Shown: positions 1-4,903, numbered from the stretch's first letter. The stretch: DNA of 7,266 bases from Chitinophagales bacterium (GCA_013297575.1 JAAFHO010000283.1:1-7266), one strand, 5' to 3'. The notes: a model not told the origin generated them from the letters alone. Made by a program: numbers and translations.

Positions 1-269
1 TTTATCCTGATTCCACGATACTTGCCAACGTACTGGTTAATGACATGAAAATAGTATTTCCCAACAAAAAATTTCCCGAATTTCCCACTAATCGGGTTTT
101 GACAAATAACGATTTGACCAATATCCTTATTTATAGTACGAATAAGGGCTTGCGCGTGGAAATAGAAGAAGATCGGCCACTTTTAAGAGGCGAATTGGCC
201 GACTTGCTGTGGAAATACTTGGGTGCGGAGGCTTGGCGGGAGGTTGGTTTTGATGGAAATTTTAAATGA
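1..269 (+). CDS. C-terminal end of an unrecognised protein (5' truncated by window edge)
   Basis: The reading frame is open from the left edge (first whole codon at 3) to a TGA at 267-269, giving about 88 residues. The ATG at 45 is internal: nothing like a ribosome site or promoter precedes it, and the frame continues upstream as YPDSTILANVLVND, which reads as protein. The visible part is soluble and charged, without a membrane segment. Residues near the end (DRPLLRGELADLLWKYLG) faintly resemble the 'T/LxRxExAxLL' pattern of SLH-like C-terminal helices seen in some Bacteroidota secreted enzymes, but this is too weak for an assignment. No terminator hairpin with a T-run follows. I do not recognise the family; confidence is for this being the tail of a real gene. 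Confidence 0.7.
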   Translation, partial: YPDSTILANVLVNDMKIVFPNKKFPEFPTNRVLTNNDLTNILIYSTNKGLRVEIEEDRPLLRGELADLLWKYLGAEAWREVGFDGNFK

Positions 270-320
270 AATACAAATCCCACACTTCACTCCCCAATTC
301 CTACAGTTCGGTACACATAA

Positions 321-352
321 TTACCACACGGTAAAATCTCACCCCACCTTTG
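321..352 (+). promoter_or_regulatory. Candidate Bacteroidota-type promoter for the TPR-like gene
   Basis: CACCTTTG (345-352) matches the Bacteroidota -7 element TAnnTTTG at all but the first base. A TTA (321-323; consensus TTG) lies 21 nt upstream. Predicted transcription start is near 357-359, giving a leader of about 46 nt before the ATG at 405. A short perfect hairpin sequence, TTACC-ACAC-GGTAA (321-334), overlaps the upstream element and could be an operator. Inference from motif matching only. Confidence 0.4.
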
Positions 353-404
353 TACCAACAAACAGAGCACACCAGTATCACAACAAGTAAAATTTAAAAA
401 AATT

Positions 405-1055
405 ATGAAAAAGCAAATTATTAGCCTCGCAATTATCGTACTTTCGGCCTTGAATCTTTTTGGCCAAAATGATAAATTTACCACAGCACTCAAAGCCGCA
501 GTAGTCAATTTTGACACCGCTAAAAGTCCCGATCAATTCATCGCCGCAGGGAATACATTCGCCCGTATTGCCGCCGCCGAACCGAAGGAATGGCTGCCCG
601 ATTATTATGCAGCATACGCCAATTTGATCGCAGGTTTTATGACCACTGGTACGGATATGGACAAAGGCCAAAAATACATTGATAACGCCCAAATCCTTAT
701 CACCTCAGCACAAAAGAAGGCAACAAACCCTACCCAACTTTCCGAAATTGGGGTCGTGCAAGCCTATATTTATATCGGCAAAATAACAGAAGACCCAATG
801 AAAAAAGGAGGAGAATTGTCGCCAAAAATATTTGCAGAATTAGGGAAAGCATCAGCAATGAACCCGTCAAACCCGCGAGCGCCCTTTGTTCAAGGCGTAT
901 TTACGCTCAATATGCCCGAATTTTATGGCGGTGGCGCTAAAAATGCAATGCCGCTTTTTGAAAAAGCAAAAACGTTGTTCGACGCTCAAACTGCCGATGG
1001 CGTAAACCCAAGTTGGGGAAAAGGCCAAAACGAAGGTATGTTGAAAGCAAAGTAA
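405..1055 (+). CDS. Secreted TPR-like helical-repeat protein
   Basis: This 216-residue protein starts with a clear Sec signal peptide: KK, then a hydrophobic stretch at residues 4-19, and a probable cut around FG|Q at 20-21. There is no lipobox cysteine, so it is probably periplasmic and soluble. The mature part is almost all helical and alanine-rich. TPR-like helix pairs are visible around residues 44-73 (entry, FARIAAAEPKEWLPDYYAAY), 86-105 and 143-189, where a product-of-TPR pattern ends in 'AMPLFEKAKTLFD'. Such proteins usually act as protein-interaction scaffolds; no enzymatic motif is seen. It precedes a histidine kinase gene by 124 nt in the same direction, so it could be an accessory or sensor component of that system, but separate transcription is equally possible because a palindromic repeat lies between them. 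The start is supported by the signal peptide and an A-rich leader directly before the ATG. Confidence 0.8.
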   Translation: MKKQIISLAIIVLSALNLFGQNDKFTTALKAAVVNFDTAKSPDQFIAAGNTFARIAAAEPKEWLPDYYAAYANLIAGFMTTGTDMDKGQKYIDNAQILITSAQKKATNPTQLSEIGVVQAYIYIGKITEDPMKKGGELSPKIFAELGKASAMNPSNPRAPFVQGVFTLNMPEFYGGGAKNAMPLFEKAKTLFDAQTADGVNPSWGKGQNEGMLKAK

Positions 1056-1081
1056 TCATGGAGGATGAACAAGGAGTATTT

Positions 1082-1140
1082 TAACATTTAAAATTGGACA
1101 TTGGACATTTAGAATTATTAATTTTGAATGTCCAATGTTA
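1082..1140. repeat. Palindromic TTGGACATT intergenic repeat
   Basis: Two overlapping direct copies of ATTGGACATT (1093-1102 and 1100-1109, 7-nt period) face an inverted copy (AATGTCCAAT, 1127-1136). ACATTGGACATT (1098-1109) pairs perfectly with AATGTCCAATGT (1127-1138), and the inner bases pair further (with G-T wobbles) to leave a loop of only about 3 nt. TAACATT (1082-1088) also matches AATGTTA (1134-1140). Repeats of this look are, to my recollection, found between genes in Bacteroidota, but I cannot count genomic copies here. There is no T-run after the stem, so it is not a classical terminator. Confidence 0.75.
1094..1126 (+). promoter_or_regulatory. Candidate promoter inside the palindromic repeat, for the kinase-regulator pair
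   Basis: TAATTTTG (1119-1126) is a perfect TAnnTTTG -7 element, and TTG (1094-1096) lies 22 nt upstream. Transcription would begin near 1130-1133, leaving a leader of about 48 nt before the ATG at 1180. Both elements sit within the palindrome, in its loop and left arm. Because the region is AT-rich the match could be accidental. Confidence 0.4.
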
Positions 1141-1179
1141 AAGTATTTACCCCCAATATCCTATCCAAAACCACAATTT

Positions 1180-2178
1180 ATGAAAGAATATATCAAGTTG
1201 TTTTTTGCTGTTTTTCTTGGCGCAACCATCGTTATTGGCCTATCCAATTATGATGCAAAAATGTCGGGAATGGCAATGTATAAAATCGCTTTGAGTGCAT
1301 TAGCGACGGCACTGCTTTGGGTGGGCAATTCTAGCATCACCGATATATTACGCGACCGGTATTCCTGGATTAAAACGCCAGTATTCCGCTTGTTTATTAC
1401 GCTTTTGGCTACGTTGGCTATAACGTTAATCGTTTGGTGGTTTATCGTTGCTATCTGGGATGCGCCCAATCGTGGATTTGACGTATTTAGGGCATTTCGC
1501 AATTTTAGCCTTTCTAGTTTTTTACCCACGCTTTTTATCACGCTTTTTATTTCCATTTTTATGCACGGACGCGCTTTTTTACTCGAATGGCGACAAGCAG
1601 CCGGCGAAGCAGAACGGTTGAAAAAAGAGCAGATTTCGGCCCGTTACGAGACCTTAAAAAATCAGGTCAATCCACATTTTTTGTTCAATAGCCTTAATGT
1701 ACTCACCGAATTGGTACACAAAGATGCTGATCAGGCCGAACGATTTATTCGGCAATTATCCGCTGTTTATCGGTATATTTTGGACAGTAGAGACCGCGAA
1801 ACAGTGACCATTGAAGAAGAAATACAGCAACTCGAATCTTATTTTTTCTTGCTAAAAATACGCTTTGGAGATAGTTTTAACTCAAAAATTGATGTACAAT
1901 CTTTAGACCGCAATATTGCCCCGCTCACGCTGCAAATGTTGGTAGAAAATGCCGTAAAACACAACGAAGTCTCCAAATCTAAACCACTTTTTGTCGAAAT
2001 AAGAGAAGAGCATCAGTGCCTAGTTGTTGAAAATAACCTCCAAATAAAACAAAATGTCAGTGATTCTTCAGGCGTAGGATTACCCAATATTCGGGCTAGA
2101 TATCGCTTCTTAACCGATCAATTGGTTGAAACAGAACAAAACGCAACGCATTTTAGGGTAAAAATTCCATTAATTTAG
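1180..2178 (+). CDS. LytS/YehU-type sensor histidine kinase, four TM segments
   Basis: A 332-residue membrane sensor kinase of the His_kinase (PF06580) type that phosphorylates a LytTR partner. Four hydrophobic segments are visible at about residues 6-22, 34-50, 68-91 and 108-128, with very short outside loops, so no separate extracellular sensor domain exists. A charged linker (131-160) leads to the phosphoacceptor block NPHFLFNSLNVL, with His166. The ATPase part has the N-box LVENAVKHN (254-262, Asn257) and the glycine box SGVGLPNIRARY (297-308). I chose ATG 1180 over the in-frame ATG 1135: the earlier codon lies inside the right arm of the palindromic repeat and would add a proline-rich tail (residues LKYLPPISYPKPQF) before the first TM. 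The response regulator starts 5 nt after the stop, so the two are surely co-transcribed. The signal sensed is unknown. Confidence 0.93.
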   Translation: MKEYIKLFFAVFLGATIVIGLSNYDAKMSGMAMYKIALSALATALLWVGNSSITDILRDRYSWIKTPVFRLFITLLATLAITLIVWWFIVAIWDAPNRGFDVFRAFRNFSLSSFLPTLFITLFISIFMHGRAFLLEWRQAAGEAERLKKEQISARYETLKNQVNPHFLFNSLNVLTELVHKDADQAERFIRQLSAVYRYILDSRDRETVTIEEEIQQLESYFFLLKIRFGDSFNSKIDVQSLDRNIAPLTLQMLVENAVKHNEVSKSKPLFVEIREEHQCLVVENNLQIKQNVSDSSGVGLPNIRARYRFLTDQLVETEQNATHFRVKIPLI

Positions 2179-2183
2179 CAAAT

Positions 2184-2954
2184 ATGAAAGTAGTTATTAT
2201 TGAAGACGAAGATTTGGCCGTTGACGGACTCGTGCGGCAATTGCACCGGCTCGATACCGCAATACAAGTAATTGCCACACACGATAGCATAAAATCCGCA
2301 GTAGAATGGTTTGGTACGCATCCTGCGCCAGACCTTGCTTTTTTTGATATTCAACTCGCCGATGGCCTCAGTTTTGAAATTTTTGAGCAAGTAAATATCA
2401 TTTGTCCGGTGATTTTTGTTACCGCTTTTGATGCCTATGCGTTAAGGGCTTTTAAGGTAAATTCTATTGATTATTTGCTCAAACCAGTAGAATTAGAGGC
2501 ATTAAAACATGCTTTCGATAAACTCAATTTATTGCAAAAAAGTACTGTAGCCATTCATCCTTCCCTTGATTTGGCTGTAATTCAACAAATGCTTACCCGT
2601 ACCAGCCCAAAGTACAAAACGAGGTTTATGGTAAAAATTGGGGATAAACTAGCCGCATTCACCACCGAGGAAATTGAGTATTTCTACGGGGAAAATAAAA
2701 TAGTATGGTTGCGCCTCAAAAATGGCCGAAAATATGTCGTCGACTATACTTTGGAAGAATTGGAAGACCTACTCGATCCACAACAGTTCTATCGCTTAAA
2801 TAGGAAATACATGGCCACTTTTGAGTCCATCGGTGAAGTGATTGCTTATACCAATAGCCGATTAAAAGTAAAACTACAAAGCCCTGTGGATCAAGAAGAT
2901 ATATTGATCAGTAGGGAAAAAGCAGAAGACTTCAGGGTTTGGTTGGGCAAGTAA
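2184..2954 (+). CDS. LytTR-family response regulator (REC + LytTR)
   Basis: A 256-residue cytoplasmic transcription regulator. The receiver domain (residues 1 to about 120) has the acidic pair Glu7/Asp8, phosphoacceptor Asp55 (in LAFFDIQLADG), Thr80 (FVTAFDAYALRAF) and Lys100 in YLLKPVE, so all key receiver residues are present. After a linker, residues from about 142 to 254 form a LytTR DNA-binding domain, recognisable from 'IEYFYGENKIVWLRLKNGRKYVVDYTLEELEDLL' in pieces such as FYGENKIVWL and the following FYRLNRKYMATFESI. LytTR proteins usually bind pairs of direct repeats. It is the direct partner of the kinase 5 nt upstream. Its ATG is preceded by only weak ribosome-site character. A terminator begins just before its stop codon. 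Confidence 0.95.
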   Translation: MKVVIIEDEDLAVDGLVRQLHRLDTAIQVIATHDSIKSAVEWFGTHPAPDLAFFDIQLADGLSFEIFEQVNIICPVIFVTAFDAYALRAFKVNSIDYLLKPVELEALKHAFDKLNLLQKSTVAIHPSLDLAVIQQMLTRTSPKYKTRFMVKIGDKLAAFTTEEIEYFYGENKIVWLRLKNGRKYVVDYTLEELEDLLDPQQFYRLNRKYMATFESIGEVIAYTNSRLKVKLQSPVDQEDILISREKAEDFRVWLGK

Positions 2955-2968
2955 AATCTTGCTTTTTT
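2947..2968 (+). terminator. Intrinsic terminator of the kinase-regulator operon
   Basis: GCAAG (2947-2951) pairs with CTTGC (2958-2962) around the loop TAAAAT and is followed by TTTTTT (2963-2968). The TAA stop codon of the response regulator (2952-2954) is in the loop. The stem is short (5 bp), but placement and T-run fit a real terminator before the convergent tRNA operon. Confidence 0.65.
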
Positions 2969-2984
2969 AACTGTCTGATTATAG

Positions 2985-3059
2985 TACTCTCGACGGGACT
3001 CGAACCCGCAATACCTGCCTTGAAAGGACAGTGACTTATTCCAATTTGTCAACAAGAGC
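2985..3059 (-). tRNA. tRNA-Glu (TTC)
   Basis: Read leftward, a 75-nt cloverleaf folds. The acceptor GCTCTTG pairs with CGAGAGT, including G-T pairs at 1-72 and 6-67, and the discriminator is A. The D stem is GAC/GTC with GG in the loop. The anticodon stem CTGTC/GGCAG encloses the loop CTTTCAA, with anticodon TTC at 3022-3024. The variable loop has 5 nt and the T arm is GCGGG-TTCGAGT-CCCGT. A15/T48 and T8/A14 tertiary pairs are possible. CCA is not encoded, as expected in Bacteroidota. It lies 29 nt after tRNA-Tyr and is probably co-transcribed with it. The two wobble pairs in the acceptor, one at the terminal pair, are unusual for a major Glu isoacceptor. Confidence 0.85.
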
Positions 3060-3066
3060 ATTGGAC

Positions 3067-3083
3067 CAAGCGTTACGTGCTTG
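3067..3083. repeat. Small hairpin in the tRNA-Tyr/tRNA-Glu spacer
   Basis: CAAGC (3067-3071) pairs with GCTTG (3079-3083) around GTTACGT. The sequence ACCAAGCGTTAC here (3065-3076) recurs exactly at 5334-5345, where it also forms a hairpin arm. It may be a processing signal between the two tRNAs or a small dispersed repeat. Confidence 0.4.
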
Positions 3084-3088
3084 ATATG

Positions 3089-3169
3089 TGGGAGCGGCAG
3101 GATTCGAACCTGCATAGCCTTGGGGCAACTGATTTACAGTCAGCATGAATCACCATGTTCAACACTCCC
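3089..3169 (-). tRNA. tRNA-Tyr (GTA), class II with long variable arm
   Basis: Read leftward, 81 nt fold as a type II tRNA. The acceptor GGGAGTG pairs with CGCTCCC (one T-G), and the discriminator is A. The D stem is GAA/TTC. The anticodon stem GCTGA/TCAGT encloses CTGTAAA, with anticodon GTA at 3135-3137. A long variable arm (GCC-CCAA-GGC) is the hallmark that separates bacterial Tyr from ordinary class I tRNAs. The T arm is GCAGG-TTCGAAT-CCTGC. It is the first gene of a leftward tRNA pair. A tyrosine-rich short ORF ends 58 nt upstream on the same strand. Confidence 0.93.
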
Positions 3170-3177
3170 AAAAAAAT

Positions 3178-3209
3178 GTAAAATAAGGAAAAATACCACT
3201 TAGTGGCAA
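3178..3209 (-). promoter_or_regulatory. Possible own promoter of the tRNA operon
   Basis: On the minus strand, TTG (3209-3207) and TATTTTAC (3185-3178) are separated by 21 nt. Transcription would start near 3172, just before tRNA-Tyr. The -7 element matches TAnnTTTG only partly. The hairpin at 3189-3208 would lie in its spacer, so this reading competes with the hairpin being an attenuator. Confidence 0.3.
3189..3208 (-). terminator. Terminator-like or attenuator-like hairpin between the mini-ORF and tRNA-Tyr
   Basis: Read leftward, TGCCAC pairs with GTGGTA (one G-T) around the loop TAA and is followed directly by TTTTT (3193-3189). On DNA level it is the 11-nt palindrome CCACTTAGTGG (3196-3206). 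The stem is only 6 bp, so termination would be weak or conditional. It sits 20 nt past the stop of the tyrosine-rich ORF and 20 nt before mature tRNA-Tyr. Confidence 0.4.
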
Positions 3210-3227
3210 GCCGGCGGGTGCAGGAAT

Positions 3228-3326
3228 TTAGGCCCGATAACGGTAAGTTTCATAGCCGCTCTCCCAATAACCCTCCACCCGGATCTGTTCCGTTGATAAG
3301 TTATAATATGGATATGTATGTGCCAT
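3228..3326 (-). CDS. Tyrosine-rich 32-residue mini-ORF upstream of tRNA-Tyr
   Basis: ATG at 3326-3324 and TAA at 3230-3228 enclose 32 sense codons. The peptide starts MAHTYPYYNLSTEQ and ends GYETYRYRA; tyrosine is at residues 5, 7, 8, 20, 25, 28 and 30, i.e. 7 of 32. Six of the seven use TAT and one TAC, all read by the GTA anticodon of the tRNA encoded next on the same strand. The peptide is hydrophilic, charged and without a signal sequence. The A-rich AAAATC before the ATG is a typical Bacteroidota leader, and a promoter-like sequence lies at 3350-3377. It follows the HTH regulator gene by 65 nt on the same strand, so read-through is possible. I recognise no family. It may be a small independent protein or a leader peptide acting on the downstream hairpin. 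Confidence 0.5.
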   Translation of the reverse strand: MAHTYPYYNLSTEQIRVEGYWESGYETYRYRA

Positions 3327-3349
3327 GATTTTGAAATATTTAGTTAATT

Positions 3350-3377
3350 CAATGGTATAAACCTAGGCCGATGACAA
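3350..3377 (-). promoter_or_regulatory. Candidate promoter for the tyrosine-rich mini-ORF
   Basis: On the minus strand, TTG (3377-3375) lies 17 nt before TACCATTG (3357-3350), which is one base from TAnnTTTG. The start site would be near 3345, about 19 nt before the ATG at 3326. The spacer is a little short. Confidence 0.3.
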
Positions 3378-3401
3378 AAAGTTCCCAAGGTTTATTTTTT
3401 T
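3357..3401 (+). terminator. Hairpin with T-run overlapping the 3' end of the HTH regulator gene
   Basis: ATAAACCTAGG (3357-3367) pairs with CCAAGGTTTAT (3385-3395) with one mismatch across a 17-nt loop, and six further T follow (3396-3401). The T-run points to termination of rightward transcripts. However, no rightward gene precedes it, and on the other strand those bases are simply the Lys-Lys-stop codons of the regulator. It may instead protect the 3' end of the regulator mRNA or block antisense transcription. Confidence 0.35.
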
Positions 3402-4450
3402 CCTAATTCTTGTGCGAGTATCAGTTTTACTTGTGCTATTTTTCCTAGAAAAAACTGTAATAATTGGGTACGGTACATTTCACTTTCTCCACTAATACGA
3501 TAAGAATGTGAACGGCAATTCATCATCCATTTATCCACATAATCAATCATTTTTGGCGCAGCAGAACTCATAAAATTTGGATAGTCAAAAGAGCAGTAAA
3601 TAAAGGATTTGTCCTTCGATTTGAACATTATATTCGTATCATAGTTGGGTAATATGTCGTGAAATAGCGTATAAGGAATATCCGATCCAGTGTTTTTATC
3701 CAACGAATAAGATGTTTTTTTGCCTTGTTTGGCCATTTTAAAAAGATGCTTGATCATCAGTTCTAATTGATCACAGATCAGTAGGGGAGTGGTTGGATCT
3801 GAAAAAACAGCATGTTTGGAAAAATGCTGTAACGCCGCCAAATTTTTATCTACAATGGTAGAACTAATATACTCTATACTAGGTAAATTATCATAAATTT
3901 GGATAATTTGCTTGGATAATTTAAGCAGTTCAGGATCTTTTGCTTTTTCTTCTACCCTAAATCCTTCGTCTTCAATATCTGGAAATCGCATGGTAACACG
4001 ACTCCAAATTAAGATCTGAAATGCGGTTAACTCCGGAAAATTCATATAATGGAAAGGTACAATCTCCTGCGTAGCCACGTGCAACTCTAAATCAGAACTA
4101 TCTTGTACAAAAAACTGTAATATGCCCAGTATCTTAGCGTAATAACCGTTCACCGTTTCTTCGGGTTTCGGATCTCCTTTGAATCTAAATCCAGTAGCCG
4201 AACTACCACCGAAAATATAATTATCCAAGGAGATATTGAATCGGTTCATAAGAAATTCTGTTTCGGATAGGGTAAATGGCACTTCTCCACTCAGTTTGCG
4301 ATAAACGGCACTTCTGCTCAAATGAAGTAAATCAGCGATTTCTAAAGCGATATCTTTAGCATTAGGTATTTTTTTTCGCAACTCCTCCACAATGAAGTGG
4401 TGAATACCTGATTTGCTCGTTTGTACGGCTGTATCTACTGATTTTGGCAT
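3392..4450 (-). CDS. HTH transcription regulator with large uncharacterised C-terminal domain
   Basis: A 352-residue cytoplasmic protein. Residues about 30-80 form an XRE/BetR-like helix-turn-helix: AKDIALEIADLLHLSRSAVY is a clear turn-recognition helix pattern, followed by RKLSGEVPFTLSETEFLMNR, which is typical of Bacteroidota HTH regulators that carry long C-terminal parts. Residues 90-352 are mixed helical, with no visible receiver, kinase, ligand-binding or membrane motif; I do not recognise this domain. The ATG at 4450-4448 is the only sensible start: it gives a short polar lead before the HTH, and the upstream region contains A-rich sequence and many stops. A perfect 17-nt palindrome 36 bp upstream could be its own operator. 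The divergent neighbour, 453 bp away, is a DUF4440-like gene, and the small tyrosine-rich ORF and tRNAs follow it downstream. Targets are unknown. Confidence 0.85.
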   Translation of the reverse strand: MPKSVDTAVQTSKSGIHHFIVEELRKKIPNAKDIALEIADLLHLSRSAVYRKLSGEVPFTLSETEFLMNRFNISLDNYIFGGSSATGFRFKGDPKPEETVNGYYAKILGILQFFVQDSSDLELHVATQEIVPFHYMNFPELTAFQILIWSRVTMRFPDIEDEGFRVEEKAKDPELLKLSKQIIQIYDNLPSIEYISSTIVDKNLAALQHFSKHAVFSDPTTPLLICDQLELMIKHLFKMAKQGKKTSYSLDKNTGSDIPYTLFHDILPNYDTNIMFKSKDKSFIYCSFDYPNFMSSAAPKMIDYVDKWMMNCRSHSYRISGESEMYRTQLLQFFLGKIAQVKLILAQELGKK

Positions 4451-4485
4451 CGCATGTAATTTTTTTTGTGCAAAGAAAACACTTA

Positions 4486-4502
4486 TTCCCGATTATCGGG
4501 AA
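4486..4502. promoter_or_regulatory. Perfect 17-nt palindrome, likely operator of the HTH regulator
   Basis: TTCCCGATTATCGGGAA is symmetric about the T at 4494, with eight matching bases on each side. It stands out because it is GC-rich at its core in a very AT-rich gap, and it lies 36 bp before the regulator's start codon. A dimeric HTH protein binding here would repress or activate its own gene. Rightward, it is followed by a T-rich stretch (ATTTTTCTTTTT), so a terminator-like function on that strand is a weaker alternative. Confidence 0.5.
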
Positions 4503-4601
4503 ATTTTTCTTTTTATTTATGTTTTTGTGGAATTACTTCGTTCGTATTTAGTTTTATGCGCTATCTGGGATTTTTTTTTATTTATTACCCAATCTTACCG
4601 T

Positions 4602-4632
4602 TGAAAACTGAACTGAACTGAACTGGTTTTCA
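4602..4632. repeat. AACTG tandem repeat enclosed by an inverted repeat
   Basis: Four perfect tandem AACTG units run from 4606 to 4625. TGAAAAC (4602-4608) and GTTTTCA (4626-4632) form a 7-bp stem around them. A 5-nt repeat can change copy number by slippage. It lies where the -33 element of the next promoter would be, so copy number would alter spacing. Confidence 0.6.
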
Positions 4633-4642
4633 TGTAATTTTG
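4613..4642 (+). promoter_or_regulatory. Candidate promoter in the 4451-4903 gap
   Basis: TAATTTTG (4635-4642) is a perfect TAnnTTTG. A CTG from the tandem repeat (4613-4615; consensus TTG) lies 19 nt upstream. The expected start is at about 4646-4649, coinciding with an ATG at 4647. Confidence 0.4.
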
Positions 4643-4646
4643 TGCT

Positions 4647-4769
4647 ATGATTTTGAAGGTAAAAAAGAATTTTGATAATTTAGGTTACACACACGGTAGA
4701 TAAGTTGTTACACAGAAGTTAAAGCCGATTACATTAAGCCATTCCTCTGACAGTAGGGATGGCTTTTTT
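4647..4769 (+). ncRNA. Candidate small RNA, about 120 nt, with an 18-codon ORF at its 5' end
   Basis: A promoter-like sequence ends at 4642, and a strong hairpin plus T-run ends at 4769, defining a possible independent transcript with no large gene in it. An 18-codon frame, MILKVKKNFDNLGYTHGR (4647-4703), begins at the predicted start point, so it would be almost leaderless; it may be chance. GTTACACA occurs twice (4684 and 4708 region), and AAGCC occurs twice before the terminator (near 4722 and 4736), allowing an alternative pairing with the terminator's GGCTT arm. It matches no RNA family I recognise, and on the other strand part of it may be old coding sequence. Confidence 0.3.
4736..4769 (+). 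terminator. Strong rightward intrinsic terminator
   Basis: AAGCCATTCC (4736-4745) pairs with GGGATGGCTT (4756-4765), 10 bp with one G-T, around a 10-nt loop, and T runs to 4769. It is the strongest terminator shape in the window, yet no conventional rightward gene precedes it. It supports a small RNA transcript. The caveat is that the T-run corresponds to two Lys codons of the possible leftward gene remnant. Confidence 0.6.
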
Positions 4770-4852
4770 AATAGCGGTATCCACCGTTTTAAAATCTACA
4801 TAAAACGAAACAATTTTTATGCCAACACCGTCCCTTAACTCTTTCTCGTATC

Positions 4853-4880
4853 TTAAGTTATTAGAAATAGTGTACTTTTG
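4853..4880 (+). promoter_or_regulatory. Promoter of the DUF4440-like gene
   Basis: TACTTTTG (4873-4880) is a perfect TAnnTTTG -7 element; only a weak CTT/TTA (4853-4856) is present for -33. Transcription would begin near 4885, with a leader of under 20 nt before the ATG at 4904. Confidence 0.5.
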
Positions 4881-4903
4881 CGTATCTAAACTTTGATTCC
4901 AAT

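Noticed and set aside
180..240. SLH-domain C-terminus in the first partial gene
   Set aside because: Only a faint pattern match over about 18 residues; not enough to name a domain.
45..269. Complete 74-residue gene starting at the ATG at 45
   Set aside because: The frame is open to the window edge with protein-like sequence, and no promoter or ribosome site precedes the ATG.
378..692. Minus-strand frame of 104 codons inside the TPR-like gene
   Set aside because: It lies antisense to a well-supported gene, is cysteine-rich in a random way and has no domain.
1135..1179. Earlier in-frame ATG for the histidine kinase at 1135
   Set aside because: It lies within the right arm of the palindromic repeat and close to the predicted transcription start, and it adds a proline-rich tail that does not fit the first TM segment.
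3018..3030. Reading the second tRNA as a TCA-anticodon (suppressor, Trp-UGA or selenocysteine) tRNA
   Set aside because: The 5-bp stem CTGTC/GGCAG sets a 7-nt loop CTTTCAA with TTC in the anticodon place; the shifted stem does not pair.
4413..4604. Rightward frame of 63 codons across the start of the HTH regulator
   Set aside because: It overlaps the regulator's start and operator, with low-complexity Phe-rich translation from T-runs.
4606..4625. CRISPR-like repeat
   Set aside because: Units are 5 nt in tandem without spacers, and there are no cas genes.
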